A stretch of 64,000 nt of DNA from Halicephalobus mephisto. Lineage: Eukaryota > Nematoda > Chromadorea > Rhabditida > Panagrolaimidae. The first letter of the stretch is position 1. Every line of letters begins with the position of its first letter. Below the pieces are notes generated by a model. It worked only from the letters and a program-made list of their open reading frames with translations, was not told the origin of the DNA and did no database searches. This document shows, in pieces, positions 24,001-36,345 of the stretch. The stretch spans positions 1 through 64,000 of the forward strand of contig SWDT01000042.1 of the NCBI GenBank assembly GCA_009193035.1, read 5' to 3'. The translations under genes were made by a program, and so were the position numbers.

Positions 24001-27000
24001 TCATCTTCATAAAATTCATAATCAAATTGGATCAAGCATGAAGATGGAAGAGGGTCTTCTTGAAGAGGTTCGGACGAGTCAAGTGAGCACCAATCGGGGA
24101 ATCTTCGTTTTTTATTGTTTCAAAAAAGAACAAAGATGAAAAGAACAGTTTCATCGCAAAAACGAGATAATGAAAAAAAAACAAAACGGAAAATCGAAAC
24201 GGTAAATTGGGGAAAATTATCTTATGGACAATTGATTGCAATAATAATTATTATTTCGCGAAAAACAGCTACAATCGTAAAATCGGATATTGTCCGAAAA
24301 CTCAAAAATTGAGACTTCTGGGATACCAGTTATGACAACTTTAAGGGGATTCCGAATAGTATCTAGGAAATCCAATTTTCGGAGCTTCTGGACACTATCC
24401 AACTGTGCAAGTGCAGCTGTAAGAATCTTAAGAGTCCACACAAAAGCAAAAGTAAATAAAAATCAATTGGTATAATTACTTATACAAATTCCTTCCAATT
24501 TCGCAATGTCCAAGGTACCAAGGATCAAGCCTAACCCAGATATCCAAAGGCCTATTTATAATTTGCAAGAATTACCAGGTTATTCGACTCATGAAGAAAG
24601 ACCAGATTTGACCTTTGGATAGAATTGTAATAGAAGCCCAAATAGTTTCGCTAAAATGTCAAAATTTGACCAAAGGGAACCGCACGAGGAAAGTAATGCG
24701 ATGGTTGGTCTTTCCGAATTGGATTGGTCCTCTGGAACTAGAACGGAGGAGATCAGCAAGGGACTTGGCTGGTTTCTTGCACTCGATCGGAAATGCATCA
24801 AACCGAAATTGCGAGAAACATGGATACTTCTTGATCTCAATGTTAGTTGAGGACTGATCTGGAGGACCTACCAAATCATCGAAAAATTCTTCGCGAATTA
24901 AAATCGAATAAATAAACACGAACGAGAGTCGTTGCAATTCTCGCAAAAATTAGAAAAAATGCGTTCGTCACTTTTTGGATCCGATTTCCAATAGACTCGA
25001 CAATTGAAATAAAAAACAAATAGTGAATCGTGTCAAAAGATGATCATTCTGACAAGTCATCAAGAATGATCTATAAGTGAAGGGGAACATATGGAATTTC
25101 AAATGGGTTGTATGTACTAAGCAAGAACGAAAAATTATATGGCAATCTAAACAAATCCTGAACCCGACGAAGGTCAAGTAATGCGTCAATCATGTTGGTC
25201 AACTGTGTAAGTGAAGGTTAGTGAGAAACGAATTGGATTCACAATTATCGGAAAACACCCGCTTCAGTGGTAAAGTCAAATAGTGTCCAGAAAATGCGAA
25301 AATAAATATCTTTGATCACTATCCAACATTTCCCGCAAATATCTGAATAGTGTCCGAAAAAATCCCATTTTTGAATTTTCTAGACACTATCCAAATTTGG
25401 ATGCGGAGCTGCAATTCCGAAGTCAGGAAGTCCATTTTCCACTATTCTGAACTTCCGATACAAATGGATAGTGACCACAAAAACCTCTACTTTCACAATT
25501 TCCTGGACACTATTAATTTGCAACAAGACCTGTTTTCCACCAATTATTAAACGACACATAAAAGTCGTGTCTAAACTTCAAAATTCATTTCCTTCCAAAT
25601 TCTCAACACATCCTTAAAACTAGGTGGCTTCGTTGACCACTTTTTCGCGGATTCTGACTATTTCGAGTGAAATTCCAAGTGCTTAAGTGTTAAAAGACAC
25701 GAGCGCGAAAATTAGGGGCTTTATGAAAAAAGCGAACTTTTAGTCGAAGCTTCCTGACCGAACAAGTTAAACTCGACAAACGGCCCGGTGAAAATTGGAC
25801 AAACTCTTGATTCTTCCTGTTCGGACATATTGGGGAAAGATTTCGCACTTGAGAAAAGATATAAAAATTTGAAAATCTCTTGTTGACAACTTTAACCTGT
25901 CAAGAAGTACTCAAAACAAACCTGGAATTTCCTCGGGATTCGTCAAAGTTGTTGGTCGATTTAGATTTGCTCATCCGACGGTGAAGTGAGGCTTTTTTAG
26001 CAAGATCACCAGTGCTTTTACACTTCTTCACTGACGATCGTTTTCGCGTTACTGATCTACAGTAATATCGAGCTGTCGTCGGCTTGAGGGAACTGAAAAG
26101 AAAAAGTAATTAATGTAGCAGGTGCAGAAAACGGAATAATTGGTGCTTTCCAGAGAAGTGGACATGGTTTATTAAAAAATTAGCTTTCACAACAAACATG
26201 GATAGTATCCAGAAAATCCGGAAATCAAAACTTCTTGGATACTATCCATGATAACTGCAATGGGAAATTTAGGATAATAAAAAATTAAAATTTTGCAGAC
26301 ATTGTCCGAATTCGTTATCGAAATACGTAAGCACAATTTTTGGGAGATATTTAAAAATCTCCATTCTTAAAACTGGGCCACTTTGGTCCAGAAAACTGAA
26401 TCATAAACGCCAGACACTTGAAGATGATCGCAATCCCTTCACGTGTGCTTGAAACCGAAATATATTGAGTGGCTCCATCCAGCCTCTCCACGCAAAGTCG
26501 TTCAAACCCGATCATCTCCTAGTTAATTGTGTAAAGCCTATTAATCTAGCTACATTTGATTAAAAAATTGAGGAAAAAAATAATCAAGACGTGAATAGGA
26601 GATTGAATCAACGTGTAATCCTAGTTAATCCTTTTTCGCAGTTTTTGTAGTTGCTCCTGCAGATTCAGGTCAATCTGATGGTTCTGAGTTTTTTTAAATT
26701 TTCATAAAAAATGAGCGATCAAAATAATAAAAAAATCAAGTTATTCAAAAGTTATTTTTTATTGGATGACTTAAAATTGTAAGCTTGGGAATTGTTTGCA
26801 GATTATCTCACTCCGATTTTTGGAAAAAGAGGAACTAAGAGCAAACCTGGAATTTCTCCTGACTTGAATAAAAATGGGTTTTCTCGGAATCGGGGGTCCG
26901 GAATTGGAATGTTGCTTATTTTCGAATCTGAAAAATCAAAATTAAACCATATATAGATGTTTTAAAAATCAATTATGCTGATGAACAACGGATGTTTTTT

Positions 27001-27251
27001 AAGGTCGAAGGACTGGCAAGAAAGTGTGGATTTGATTGACGGGGTTTTTAGTTTAAGAGGACTTCGATTAGTGCTTTAGGAGGAACTTGAAGAAATGAAA
27101 CTTACTTTTTAGCCAAGTCATGGACTCTATTTATCTTCTTTGGTGGTATTGCCGGAGGCTTCAGATCGATAGTCACGCAAGAAGCATTACTGCTGACAGA
27201 TCCGGATCGTTTTGGTTTTTCCGGTTTCATCGGTCTTCCACAATTTTCCAT
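18065..27251 (-). CDS. ephx-1: Ephexin-type RhoGEF (DH-PH-SH3)
   Basis: Ephexins are guanine-nucleotide exchange factors that switch on Rho-family GTPases, in animals downstream of Eph receptors and at synapses. Nine exons (27106-27251, 26847-26927, 25922-26092, 21853-22414, 21043-21805, 19033-20461, 18827-18988, 18409-18785, 18065-18366) join in frame to 1330 residues. Residues 1-830 are Pro/Ser-rich and basic-to-acidic low complexity with an Asp/Glu run. The DH domain is at about 840-1035 (LQEAFFEVITSEASYLRSIN, then FLMLPMQRITRYPLLV), the PH domain at about 1055-1190, and the SH3 domain at about 1195-1255 (AVAVHPYTATQEDELAL, WFYGE, GGWLPSSYV). This order and the residues around the DH start fit ephexin rather than intersectin or Vav. 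Intron 3 spans 3.5 kb and is rich in hairpin repeats. The symbol follows the C. elegans ephexin gene and is tentative. Confidence 0.87.
22415..25921 (-). other. Large intron 3 of the RhoGEF gene
   Basis: A 3.5-kb intron whose flanking exons agree in phase (AG|T). It contains no supported exon on either strand. It does contain at least six hairpin units of the GGATAGTGTC family, at about 22898-22950, 23040-23065 (half), 23160-23210, 24356-24402, 25278-25393 and 25467-25513. Confidence 0.65.
22898..26251. repeat. Cluster of GGATAGTGTC hairpin repeats in RhoGEF introns
   Basis: Units of roughly 45-55 bp have a left end like GGATAGTGTCCAGAAAA and a right end that is its near-complement (TTTTCTAGACACTATCC), with an A/T-rich middle. 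The clearest in this cluster are 22898-22950, 24356-24402, 25347-25393, 25467-25513 and 26200-26251. They sit in introns 2-3 of the RhoGEF gene. The family recurs at 47.9-48.3, 50.2-50.5 and 51.5-51.7 kb. Confidence 0.8.
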
Positions 27252-28002
27252 CGTAATATTTTAATACTTTTATGTTAAATAAAAACCGGAAAAAGGTTGA
27301 AAGTTTTCATCACAGTTCGAAATTAATTAAAATATTGTTTTCTAAAAAATATAAGCCTAAGTTAAAATAACCAAAATCCACGTGAAACTTCAAACGGACA
27401 AGTCGGAATCGAGATATTTTGAAATTCATAAATAATGAGGAAAAAACATTTCTGGTTTTTCTGGCTGTTCGGAAGTACTCGAGACTTTGATCGTAAAGCG
27501 AAGCCGAAATCAAAACTTAGCTTCGAGGAACGAAATCGTCAAGTGGATAATGTTCTTGATTCAACAACGATTGTTATTTGTTTAATTTAATTAAACTTAA
27601 AAAACACCAGTAACGGATCGTTTCCATTGGCCTTCAAGAGCACATCTTGATAAAATTTCGACATTATGATGAACAATAAAAAATCAAAAATGCTCAAAGA
27701 ACAAAGTCAGGATTTGCTCTATTACTTTATAAGTTTTATATTAGTAAAAAATACTCAAGAGTAGTTTTTCATTCACCTAAGCAGAAGGGATTTGTTCCGT
27801 TCGGTTCCTAAGGCTTAAATTTCTTCAAAAAATGAAAAATGTCCAAAACAAAAAATCCATAAAAGAAGAAATAGCGGCCATTTGAATTTTGGAGAAAAAC
27901 CAGAATAATTAAAACAGTTCATTGCCATATTAGGATACCTCCATTCTTGGTTATAGACAGGACTGGGGAATAAATATTGAGACCATTAGAACCTCTGTGC
28001 TT

Positions 28003-28219
28003 CGTATTATCAAAATTGGAACTTAGAATTCAAAATCGAAATTCTAATTTTTCGTGTTAAGACACAATTCAAAAGTCAAATTGCAACTCGAGAAATCCAG
28101 ATATCCAATTTTATCAACTTAAGTGGAAGAATATTTTACAGTAAGAAAAATTCATGTGTCTTAACACGAGAAATTAGAATTTCGATCTCGAACCCTGAGT
28201 TCCAATTTTGATAATACGG
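28003..28219. repeat. Inverted repeat, arms about 63 bp
   Basis: 28003-28065 is reverse-complementary to 28156-28219 with several mismatches. The inner ends read GTTAAGACAC and GTGTCTTAAC. The loop is 90 bp. It is probably a fold-back element; no coding sequence. Confidence 0.7.
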
Positions 28220-28508
28220 ACCTCTGGGTGTGGATGTAACGAGATAGGAAAGAAGAGTTCTCAGAACTGAAATATAACATCTATCAAACAAATTCACAAA
28301 AAATTATATTCTAATATTCTGTCTCGAATTACTACTGTAATCGTGCCGAGACCCAGCATTCAGGAAAGATATTTAACCTTCAGTTTTAATAGAGACCATT
28401 TTTGGGAAACTACTGAAGCGCTAGACTAACATACAGAATATCAAGGTTATTTATTATATATCAAGTTTTTAATCATACAAACACAAACAAGATACAACAT
28501 GAGGTGTT

Positions 28509-28609
28509 TATCGGGTCTCTCAGGGACTTTCGTGCTAGGAGCAGGTTCTCTCACGATGTTTTAGATATTCATACAAAAGTATTTAGTCCTTTAATTTCTC
28601 ATCTTTTGT
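28509..28609 (-). repeat. Dispersed repeat, inverted copy of 17310-17405
   Basis: Reverse complement of 17310-17405 over about 95 bp, including GGTTCTCTCACGATGTTTTA. It is not next to a palindromic element here, unlike the copies at 17 kb. Confidence 0.8.
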
Positions 28610-30350
28610 CAGAAATAAATCCAGAGAAATATCTGCATTATCTGAACATTAATCAAATTATTAATCGTCGTTCGATTTTGATCCTGAGAATTAAAATTAT
28701 AAACAATATATTATTTTTATAAAAATTTTTCAGGAATACTTTGTAAGCACAGAGGTTTCGATTGATTTACACTTCAAAGTAAATTGTTAAAAAAACATTT
28801 TGATATGTCATATAGATCTCAAGAAAAATAACATCTTGATGGAAAAATAGATATAACTAATTTGATTAATAATGAAAAAACAAAAAAGTGAGAAAAAAGG
28901 CGAAAAATAAGAAAAATGATTCACCGGTCAGGCTTCCAAATCACTCGAACAAAAGCGGACTTGGATAAGAGGGTGAAGTGGCCCGTCTCCATCTTTTGAG
29001 AAGTTACCGGCTAGTTAGAACAAAGGGGAAAAGATAATTTTGAGTGGTCAGTTAAATGACGAAATGCAATTCCTGAACCCGGTCCTGTCCGGAAAAACTA
29101 AAAACCCAAGACGTGGTGGAAATAGTTCGATAAAATTCCAAAAGTCACATATTTATGAACACCACACCCTGATATGCTGACTTTGAAATAAAAATAAATA
29201 TCTACGAAAATTAAAAAATTTTAAATATAAATGGAATTATATAAATTCCGTTGGAAATTTATCCTTGTATAATAAAACCATAAACAATCCCGACAAGCAA
29301 AACTTATTTCTTTCATACAAAAAGCAGACAAATTCTGTGGTCAAGTCAGTCATCCCATCTCGGCCAGTGGCCATTCATTTATTTCGAGACTCACAACAGC
29401 CGCGAACGGCACGGAATATCTGTCTGTCGCCCGGCCAACGAACCGGACCGGCTATTTCTATGGATTTTCGGCGAGCTCTTCCTTGCTTTCAAAAAGGCTC
29501 CAATTTCCGGTTAAATACAAAATATTTAGTTTATTAATTACTCAAAAAGAAAATACAAAAAATTTTGAAATAAAAGGATTTAGAAAATGGATGATGTGCT
29601 AAAAAGACCTCCGAAAAAGGGTTTTGGAGTCATTTCTGACAAAAGTATACTTTTGGTCAAAGCGAGAATTCTGATCCGCTCAAACTTCAACGCTAACTAA
29701 AAGAGTTTAGACTGATCAGCTTATGATCCCCTTTGTGAGCATTCTGGCTTTGACCACTTTGCAAAACCGAACCATTTCTGAACCGAAGCTGATGACGTAA
29801 GAAAGGAACAGAGTTCCAGTAATTTATAAATAACTTTTCAATAAAACTAATCTGTTCCAAAGACAGCTCACCAAATTAGCCAATCCGTCAATTTCGCAAA
29901 GGCAGCTGTCGATCTTGCTAACGAGCTTTTCGCGCCGAACTAGTCCCTTCAAGTTGGATAAAAGCTTGCGCAAAATTGGGTTAATTAAAAAGCTTGCTAA
30001 AATCTTGAAACGGATGTTGAAAAAAATCGATACTAAAAATGAAGCGACATGATGGATTGAGATCGGATCATCTGCACTAGTGAGTCAGTCTATGAAAGAA
30101 GAGTCGGTGAATAACGTTTCCTCAACTAATCGTTGTCGGCACAGGAAAATAATCATGATTGTTTGGGGAAGGGATTATTCAAAGTTCAAGATTGAGGATC
30201 GGGAAATAAAAATTCTCAATTTGGCAGTCAAAAAAAGTTTATTTATCTTTCTCAATAAAAATAAAAAATAAGTTAACGTTATTTATCGTAATTTAAAAAG
30301 TAAATCGTTTTCAAAATATGGTAAGAATTACTTTAATACTATCAGAAATT

Positions 30351-30452
30351 GTCCCGATTTGAAATCTTTTAAATTCGAGAAATAATTTGAATTTACTGTA
30401 GAAATATCCGAAAATTTTTGTTTTTCAATGTTGGATGATTTCAAATCGGGAC
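30351..30452. repeat. Hairpin downstream of helicase copy 1
   Basis: GTCCCGATTTGAAATC (30351-30366) is perfectly complementary to 30437-30452. A slightly diverged version lies downstream of the other helicase at 38948-39017, so it seems to belong to the duplicated module. Confidence 0.6.
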
Positions 30453-30514
30453 TTTTTTACATATTTAATATAATAGAAATATTTTGTTAAAGAAGTAATT
30501 TTATCTTGAAATGC

Positions 30515-33500
30515 TCATAGACCTTCAAAGTACGTTTTTTCTTTCTTGCAAATCTCTATAAACCTGAAAAAATCCAACAATTATTAAAATAAACCCATTA
30601 CACACAAAAACGTCCGATGAACCGGTACAGAAATCGAGCATAATTCGTAAATGCATTATTTCAATGTACCAGTATATGAAGTAGAATGTATCTAATTCAT
30701 CAGAACTGTTTTGATATATGAATACATTCTGTATCGAAACCATTTTTGTGCAAAAAAAACTTACTTCTTCCATGAGGGTTGCTGCTGAAGAACCATCGAA
30801 TTTCCAACGACGACGAGCAAATGCTTAGCTCTCGAGATGGCAGTGTTGAATCTTAAGTTATCTGCCATGAAACCCAACGCATATCCAGATCTGACGGTAG
30901 TAATGATGATGACACGTTTCTCCATTCCTTGAAACTTCTCCACCGTGGCGATAAGAATTTTCGAATCTTTTCCGAGTTTTTCTTGAATACAGTTTGCTTG
31001 ATATTTGTAAGGAGAAATGATTCCAATATCATTATCATCAATTTTACCCTCCTTTTTCATCTTTTTAATGTAATTGATGACAGCTTCCACCTCAATAAGG
31101 TTGCAATAGGAACCATTATCTGAACATTTTTCTTCTCCTCGAATGTCGTTGAATATGACAGGATGATTCTTGTTGTTTTTGATGAATTTGCAAAGGGAAT
31201 CACATCCTGCAGGACATTTCGGTTTTATTTCACCATTATAGAAAAGATTCGAAGATATTCTTACGATTGCCGGATGAGACCGGTAGTTCGTAATTAGTTG
31301 AATCTTATTGTTACTAAAATTAAAAGATTCAATAACTTGTGAATTCAATTTACACTTACGAACGATCAAAGAATGAATTTTCATACAATCGAGACATGAG
31401 ACTTGTCTTGTAGCCAAATGTTTGTGATTCAAAACATCTGACAGTTGTTACAGGACCAAGTTGCTTCGGATCCCCTGCTAAAATGAGTCTTGTTTTTGGA
31501 GACCCCAGAAGTTGTAAAGGCACCCAGCAATCTATTTCCGGACTTTGCCCAGCTTCATCGATGATAATGTGACTGAATTGAGATTCCTCGTAATTTAAAA
31601 GTGGCTTATAAAATTCGGAAAATGTCGGGATGATTCCCAAAGTAGAAATAATTATCTTGAAGGATAGGAATTCCTTCAATTCTGGCCAGCTGTAAATTAA
31701 TTTTTCGATTTCAAAATCGTCGTTCTTAATTGAGGAAATCCGTGTAATGAGGTTCAGATTTTGATTCCCTTCTGAAACATCACGACTGGCAGAGTTCAAT
31801 CTAAAAATCTTAGTTAATGGAAGAAATTTCTTGTTTATTATTTCTTCAGCAATTGTATCTGCAGCTTTGTTAGTCGGAGCACAAACGAGAATCCGTCTAT
31901 TGTCATTGTTCAATAATAACTGCTGGATAGCGGCTACAAGTGTCAAAGTCTTCCCTGTCCCTGGAGGACCAATGAGGATGAAGGTAGAAGTGACGGAGCA
32001 GTTGATTGCTTCAACTGCCTCGTGCTGCTTATTGTCGAGATAGTTACTTTCAATCGACCGTTTCAGACATGAATCAAAGTTTGTTGTGGTAAAGAAGTCC
32101 ACGAGTGAAGATTTAATATCAGTTAACTTCTGAAAGATAACTGAACGTACATAAGATGTTTCAAGAGATGTGCTGACTTTCAAATCACAATATCTTAAAG
32201 GAAATGCACTAGATTTTCGTAATTATTTCTTGCCGAACTCAACTAAGATTTTCATTTTTTTAATGATAAAGAATTATGAAATTAAAAGCGATTTTAAAAG
32301 CTTTTGGGATTTCTCTTTGCCAGAAACTCAAAATCTAAGCTTTAAAGTTTTCTTCAAAAACTTATTTGACTTAATTTTAAAAAAGCATACCAATCCTTGT
32401 TTCGAAATTACTAATGTTTAACTCTGCAACAATTTGAATTTAAACAGCACAGTTAAGCAATATTAATTTAAAGTAAGTTTTCGAACCTATACAACATGCG
32501 TTAAAGTACTGTAGTTTGAAAACAAATGTATTTTTGGAGATACTTTGTATTTTGTGAATGTTGAAAATCTTACCGGGAAAATTTTTTTCGCTATTTCTGG
32601 AGTATTAGGCATATTTGTAATTGCCGCCTTCACTTTCAGAGCAGTATTGATGTTTGGAAGGGGATGAATGGAAACCTTATTCTTCTTAAGTTTTTCGAAT
32701 TCACTAATAAATTTTTCCTCCATTCTGGCGTCGATGAAAATCGCTTTCCCATCACCACGATTGACTATTTGTACAACTTGAGCATAAATCCCAACTGATT
32801 TATTTTCGTCTTGGTAAATCCCAAGAAGCATAGTAGAACGAATTTTATCTTCAATCTGAGCATGTTTTGCAGGTTTAGCATGGATTTGAATACGTATCAT
32901 GATGGAGGGAGAAACAACATTATCCAAGGGCTTTTGATTATCCTGCGTGGGATAATACAAAAGATAAGCTTCGGTGGTTACAGGAAAACAGCATTTAATC
33001 TTAAAAATCATTCATTAAAAGAAATTAAATATGATTCTTGTTGGATATTGTATCAAGATCATTTTTCTTGTTCAGAACTCATTTGATAAATTCTTGTTAT
33101 ATATCTGAATAGCATAATTCTTGGTATCAAATTGTTCAAAATTATATATAAAGTACGAAAAGTAAGAAATTGTTTTTCAAGAACTAAAATCAAAAAACTC
33201 TTATGAAATTGAATAAGTGGTCTCGATATGGTATACAATACCATCATTGACATACTTATATTAGCTTTATGATTTTTTAATATTTTAATATTTTAAAATA
33301 TTAGTATATTTACCACTTTTTGATTAATTAAAAACAAACCAGTTCGTCAACGAGACGGATACACCAGAAAGCATGAAATTTCGTCACCGCGTCTTCAACA
33401 GAATTGATCTTAATACTCAGATCCTCCACCATCTTCGTGTCCAAATATTCGTAGGTAATTTTAGTTGTTTTATTCTCGTAAAGTTTATCGAAGAGGTCAT

Positions 33501-33582
33501 TATAGTTCTCGGGCAGGTATTGAAAGTAACTCAGAGGTTTAATAACTTTGTCTAAAAAAGTTATATGATCTTCGACGACCAT
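30515..33582 (-). CDS. Superfamily-1 (UPF1/MOV10-like) RNA helicase, copy 1, intact
   Basis: Five exons (33340-33582, 32574-32999, 31360-32129, 30765-31313, 30515-30563) keep frame and give 678 residues. Motifs of an SF1B RNA helicase are in order: Q-motif DNKQHEAVEAI, Walker A GPPGTGKTLT, APTNKAAD (Ia), Walker B IIIDEAGQSPE, LAGDPKQLGP (III), NYRSHP (IV), KFQGMEKRVIIITTVR (V) and NTAISRAKHLL (VI). The closest well-known relatives are MOV10/Armitage-type helicases; C. elegans ERI-6/7, which acts in small-RNA silencing, belongs to this broad group, but orthology is not shown. The first about 220 residues are family-specific and shared with the paralogue at 36346-38774. The acceptor of exon 3 was chosen at 32130 because it restores phase and alignment. 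Confidence 0.83.
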
Positions 33583-33794
33583 TTTCCGGAACACAATAAA
33601 CAAAAAGAAGTCTGCGAACAGAATAGATGCACCAATAATGAGAAAAGGTTTACTTCCGGAATATTTGCCTCTTATCAATTGACAAATGGAAAACGAATGT
33701 CACCAGATACTGATTAATCATATGGCTATTAGGACGTTCAACTTTTATTTATAAATAAAATACAATCATCATTTCAAACAATTATAAATATTCA

Positions 33795-34766
33795 TCAAAT
33801 CCTAGATCGGAAAATCTGTACGATACTGAAATTCTTAATCGCCGAAATGTTTTTTCTGTTGAAAAACCTATGAAATAGATTGACAACAAACTTTCGGTAT
33901 GGAACAACCAGGTAAATGCAACAAACAAAGTCAAATAATGGCTCAGAATGCATAAGACACATCATGAATGTCATTATTGTCCCGGAATATGGTATTTCAA
34001 AGAAAAGAGCACTAAACAAGAAAAGTACTGAAAGTACCAAGCAGATTATAGATGCTGTAAGTTGAGCAATACAACCTATCAAGAGTATTCTTTGAAGTTT
34101 GGTGGTAGAGGTTTGAGAAGACTTGTTTTTGTGCAAATAAAAGCCAGAATAACGAAAATTAACATGGTATCCATGGATTTGTGTAGATCAGGATTAAGGG
34201 CTACAAAAGTTGATTTATGGATGAATGCAATCAAAGACAAGCTCATATTGAGAGCAATGGATTCCATATTTTCATGATTGCCATTCATTAGAATTACCAT
34301 GCAATAGGAAGCTACATAAAATATTGCCATGGAAGCACAAATATAAAGAATTTGAATGTAAATCGAATTCCAGAGTCTTGGGGAATTCATCGAAAGCTCC
34401 AGTATGCCTTTATAAAAAGGTCCCAGTAAAGGCGAAATCGCCACAAACAATAACCATTACAATCGATGTTTAAGTGAAGAACGAGGTTTTACATGAAGTT
34501 CCTCAAAAAAGCACTGTTTAGAACAATTCATGAAATAGTAACAAGAATACAAGTCTTCAAACTAGGAGCATCAACTGCATCATGAACAGTTAAAAGACTT
34601 GGTTTAACAAGAATCATTTCAGTTTCCCAAAGACGGTTGATTGAGTTAATATTGCAGTGATTAGAAGGGGAGTAACCATAAAGATTAAACAAGCAATGAA
34701 CAATATGTAATAAATGCAGAGGTGATAAATGATATCATTATAAAAATGTTTCAATGATAAATCCAT
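33795..34766 (-). pseudogene. Str-superfamily chemoreceptor pseudogene
   Basis: The inverted twin of the intact receptor at 35158-36171. It starts like its twin (ATG at 34764-34766) but carries TGA and TAA stops in the first two helices, where the twin has Trp codons. A deletion of roughly 50 bp near 34150, between helices 5 and 6, also shifts the frame. Two frame remnants survive: 34079-34450 and 33795-34136, the latter with FFEIPYSGTIMTFMMCLMHS and the VVPYRKFVVNL tail identical to the twin. Three independent lesions make this a true pseudogene rather than a sequencing artefact. Confidence 0.88.
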
Positions 34767-35157
34767 CAGGTTTCTAAAAATACAGAGAAAGAGTTTAATG
34801 AAACATTGGCAAGTTGTGGACAGACTAAGAAGAAGCAGGTGAAAATACAGATTTCATTTATCTCATATAAACGTCATATCTATTCGTGGAAAACATCTTA
34901 TACATCCGAATACGCTTTAGCATAACCTATATTTTTTAAACAAATGGGACTCTTTATCAATTGGAGAATCAGATGAACACTGCTGCATTGTATCGAAATG
35001 ATCTCTTTTACCTTAAAGAACTACATACAACATTTTTGTTGCTAATCTAATTTATAGTTCATGTGAAATGGACGAAACACTTTTCACCTGCTGCTTTTTA
35101 GTCTTTCCAATTTTGCAAAACTTCATTTAAAGTTGTTTTCAAGGCTACATTATCGTG
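34767..35157. other. Centre of the inverted GPCR-helicase duplication
   Basis: This 391-bp stretch separates the two divergent receptor copies and presumably holds both of their promoters. I see no strong complementarity between its halves, so the palindrome has a spacer. Confidence 0.5.
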
Positions 35158-36171
35158 ATGGATTTACCTTTGGAGTATTTTTACAATGATGCGGTTTGTA
35201 ACTTCTACATTTACTACACATCGTTCATTGGCTGTTTAACTTTTGTCGTTGCTCCTATCTTTGTTGCTGCAATATTAACTCAATCGTCCATATTCGGAAA
35301 GCTGAGGTGGTTCCTAATTAATCACGTTTTTTGGTCACTTATAATGGAGGTGCTGTTGATAACTTGGAGACCTCTATTCTTATTACCACTCGCTGGAGGG
35401 ATCCAGATGGGGTTCTTCCGATGGACTTCATACCAAGTTTCAATCCCTTTAACAATGTCGACATTGATGGCTATTATTTTCGCGTGTGCGGCTCTCATTG
35501 GAACCTTTTTAGAAAGGTATATTGGAGTCTTCGATGGATTCTTCAAGACGCTCTGGAACTCGATTTACACTAAAGTTTTTTATATCTGCGTTTACATAAT
35601 AATATTTGCTGTAATCTGCATTTACACAGTAATTCTAATGAATGCTGGTAATGGAGACATGGCCTCTATTGCTCTAAACATGAGTTCGTCCTTGGTTGTA
35701 TTTACCCGTGAACCATCCTTTATAGCCTTCAAGTCAGACATCCACAGATTTGCTGATATGTTGATAATTGTCCTTGCAGTAATTATCTTTGTAGGAGCTG
35801 GACTGTTGGTAGTTATTTTTACCTTTTATTTACGCAAGAACAAATCTTCCCAAACCCTCACTGCTAAGGTTCAAAGGACCCTCCTGTTAAACTGTATCGC
35901 TCAACTAATTACATCCATAGTGTGTCTGGGGTTTCCAATACTTTTCTTGTTTAGTGCTCTTTTCTTTGAAATACCATATTCCGGGACAATAATGACATTC
36001 ATGATGTGTCTTATGCATTCTGAGCCATTATTTGACTTTGTTTGTTGCATTTACCTGGTTGTTCCGTACCGAAAGTTTGTTGTTAATCTAGTCCATAGGT
36101 CTTTGAAGGCTATGAATCTGTCAACTTCTATTAATGTACGTATTGTGCAGATTTCCAATGGAAATAATTAA
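35158..36171 (+). CDS. Str-superfamily (Srh/Sri-like) chemoreceptor GPCR, intact
   Basis: One open frame of 337 residues encodes seven hydrophobic helices. The ATG at 35158 is preferred; the codon before it is GTG. Features are FGKLRWFLINHVFWSLIMEV between helices 1 and 2, GTFLERYIGV after helix 3, and a helix 7 ending in LVVPYRKF with a short tail. The pattern fits the Str superfamily, nearest Srh or Sri, but it is clearly a different subfamily from the receptors at 1-5 kb. It lies head-to-head with its dead twin (33795-34766) and 174 bp before a helicase on the same strand. A role in chemosensation is inferred from the family only. Confidence 0.85.
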   Translation: MDLPLEYFYNDAVCNFYIYYTSFIGCLTFVVAPIFVAAILTQSSIFGKLRWFLINHVFWSLIMEVLLITWRPLFLLPLAGGIQMGFFRWTSYQVSIPLTMSTLMAIIFACAALIGTFLERYIGVFDGFFKTLWNSIYTKVFYICVYIIIFAVICIYTVILMNAGNGDMASIALNMSSSLVVFTREPSFIAFKSDIHRFADMLIIVLAVIIFVGAGLLVVIFTFYLRKNKSSQTLTAKVQRTLLLNCIAQLITSIVCLGFPILFLFSALFFEIPYSGTIMTFMMCLMHSEPLFDFVCCIYLVVPYRKFVVNLVHRSLKAMNLSTSINVRIVQISNGNN

Positions 36172-36345
36172 TTTCTTTTGATAATGTGTAATTTCGTAAG
36201 CAAAATAATATCGAAGAAAACATTTGAACAATGACGTCAACGACTGAACGTTTTAATTGTAAAGTGATAAGGTTTTCAAAAGTCTTCCGTCTGGCAGAAT
36301 TTGAGTCATTTATCTGTCACTGTTATTTACGATATTGATTTTAAA

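Larger units (their letters stand above)
27252..30514. other. Intergenic region, 3.3 kb
   Basis: This is upstream sequence of the RhoGEF gene and downstream sequence of the first helicase. I find no supported gene: open frames at 28504-28722, 29265-29537 and 30080-30271 lack splice sites or recognisable products. It contains an inverted repeat (28003-28065 with 28156-28219), the dispersed motif at 28326-28356, an inverted copy of the 17.3-kb repeat at 28509-28609, and a perfect 16-bp hairpin at 30351-30452. Confidence 0.65.

Noticed and set aside
29265..29537. 90-codon ORF in the 27-30 kb intergenic region
   Set aside because: No homology or splice support, and composition not clearly coding.
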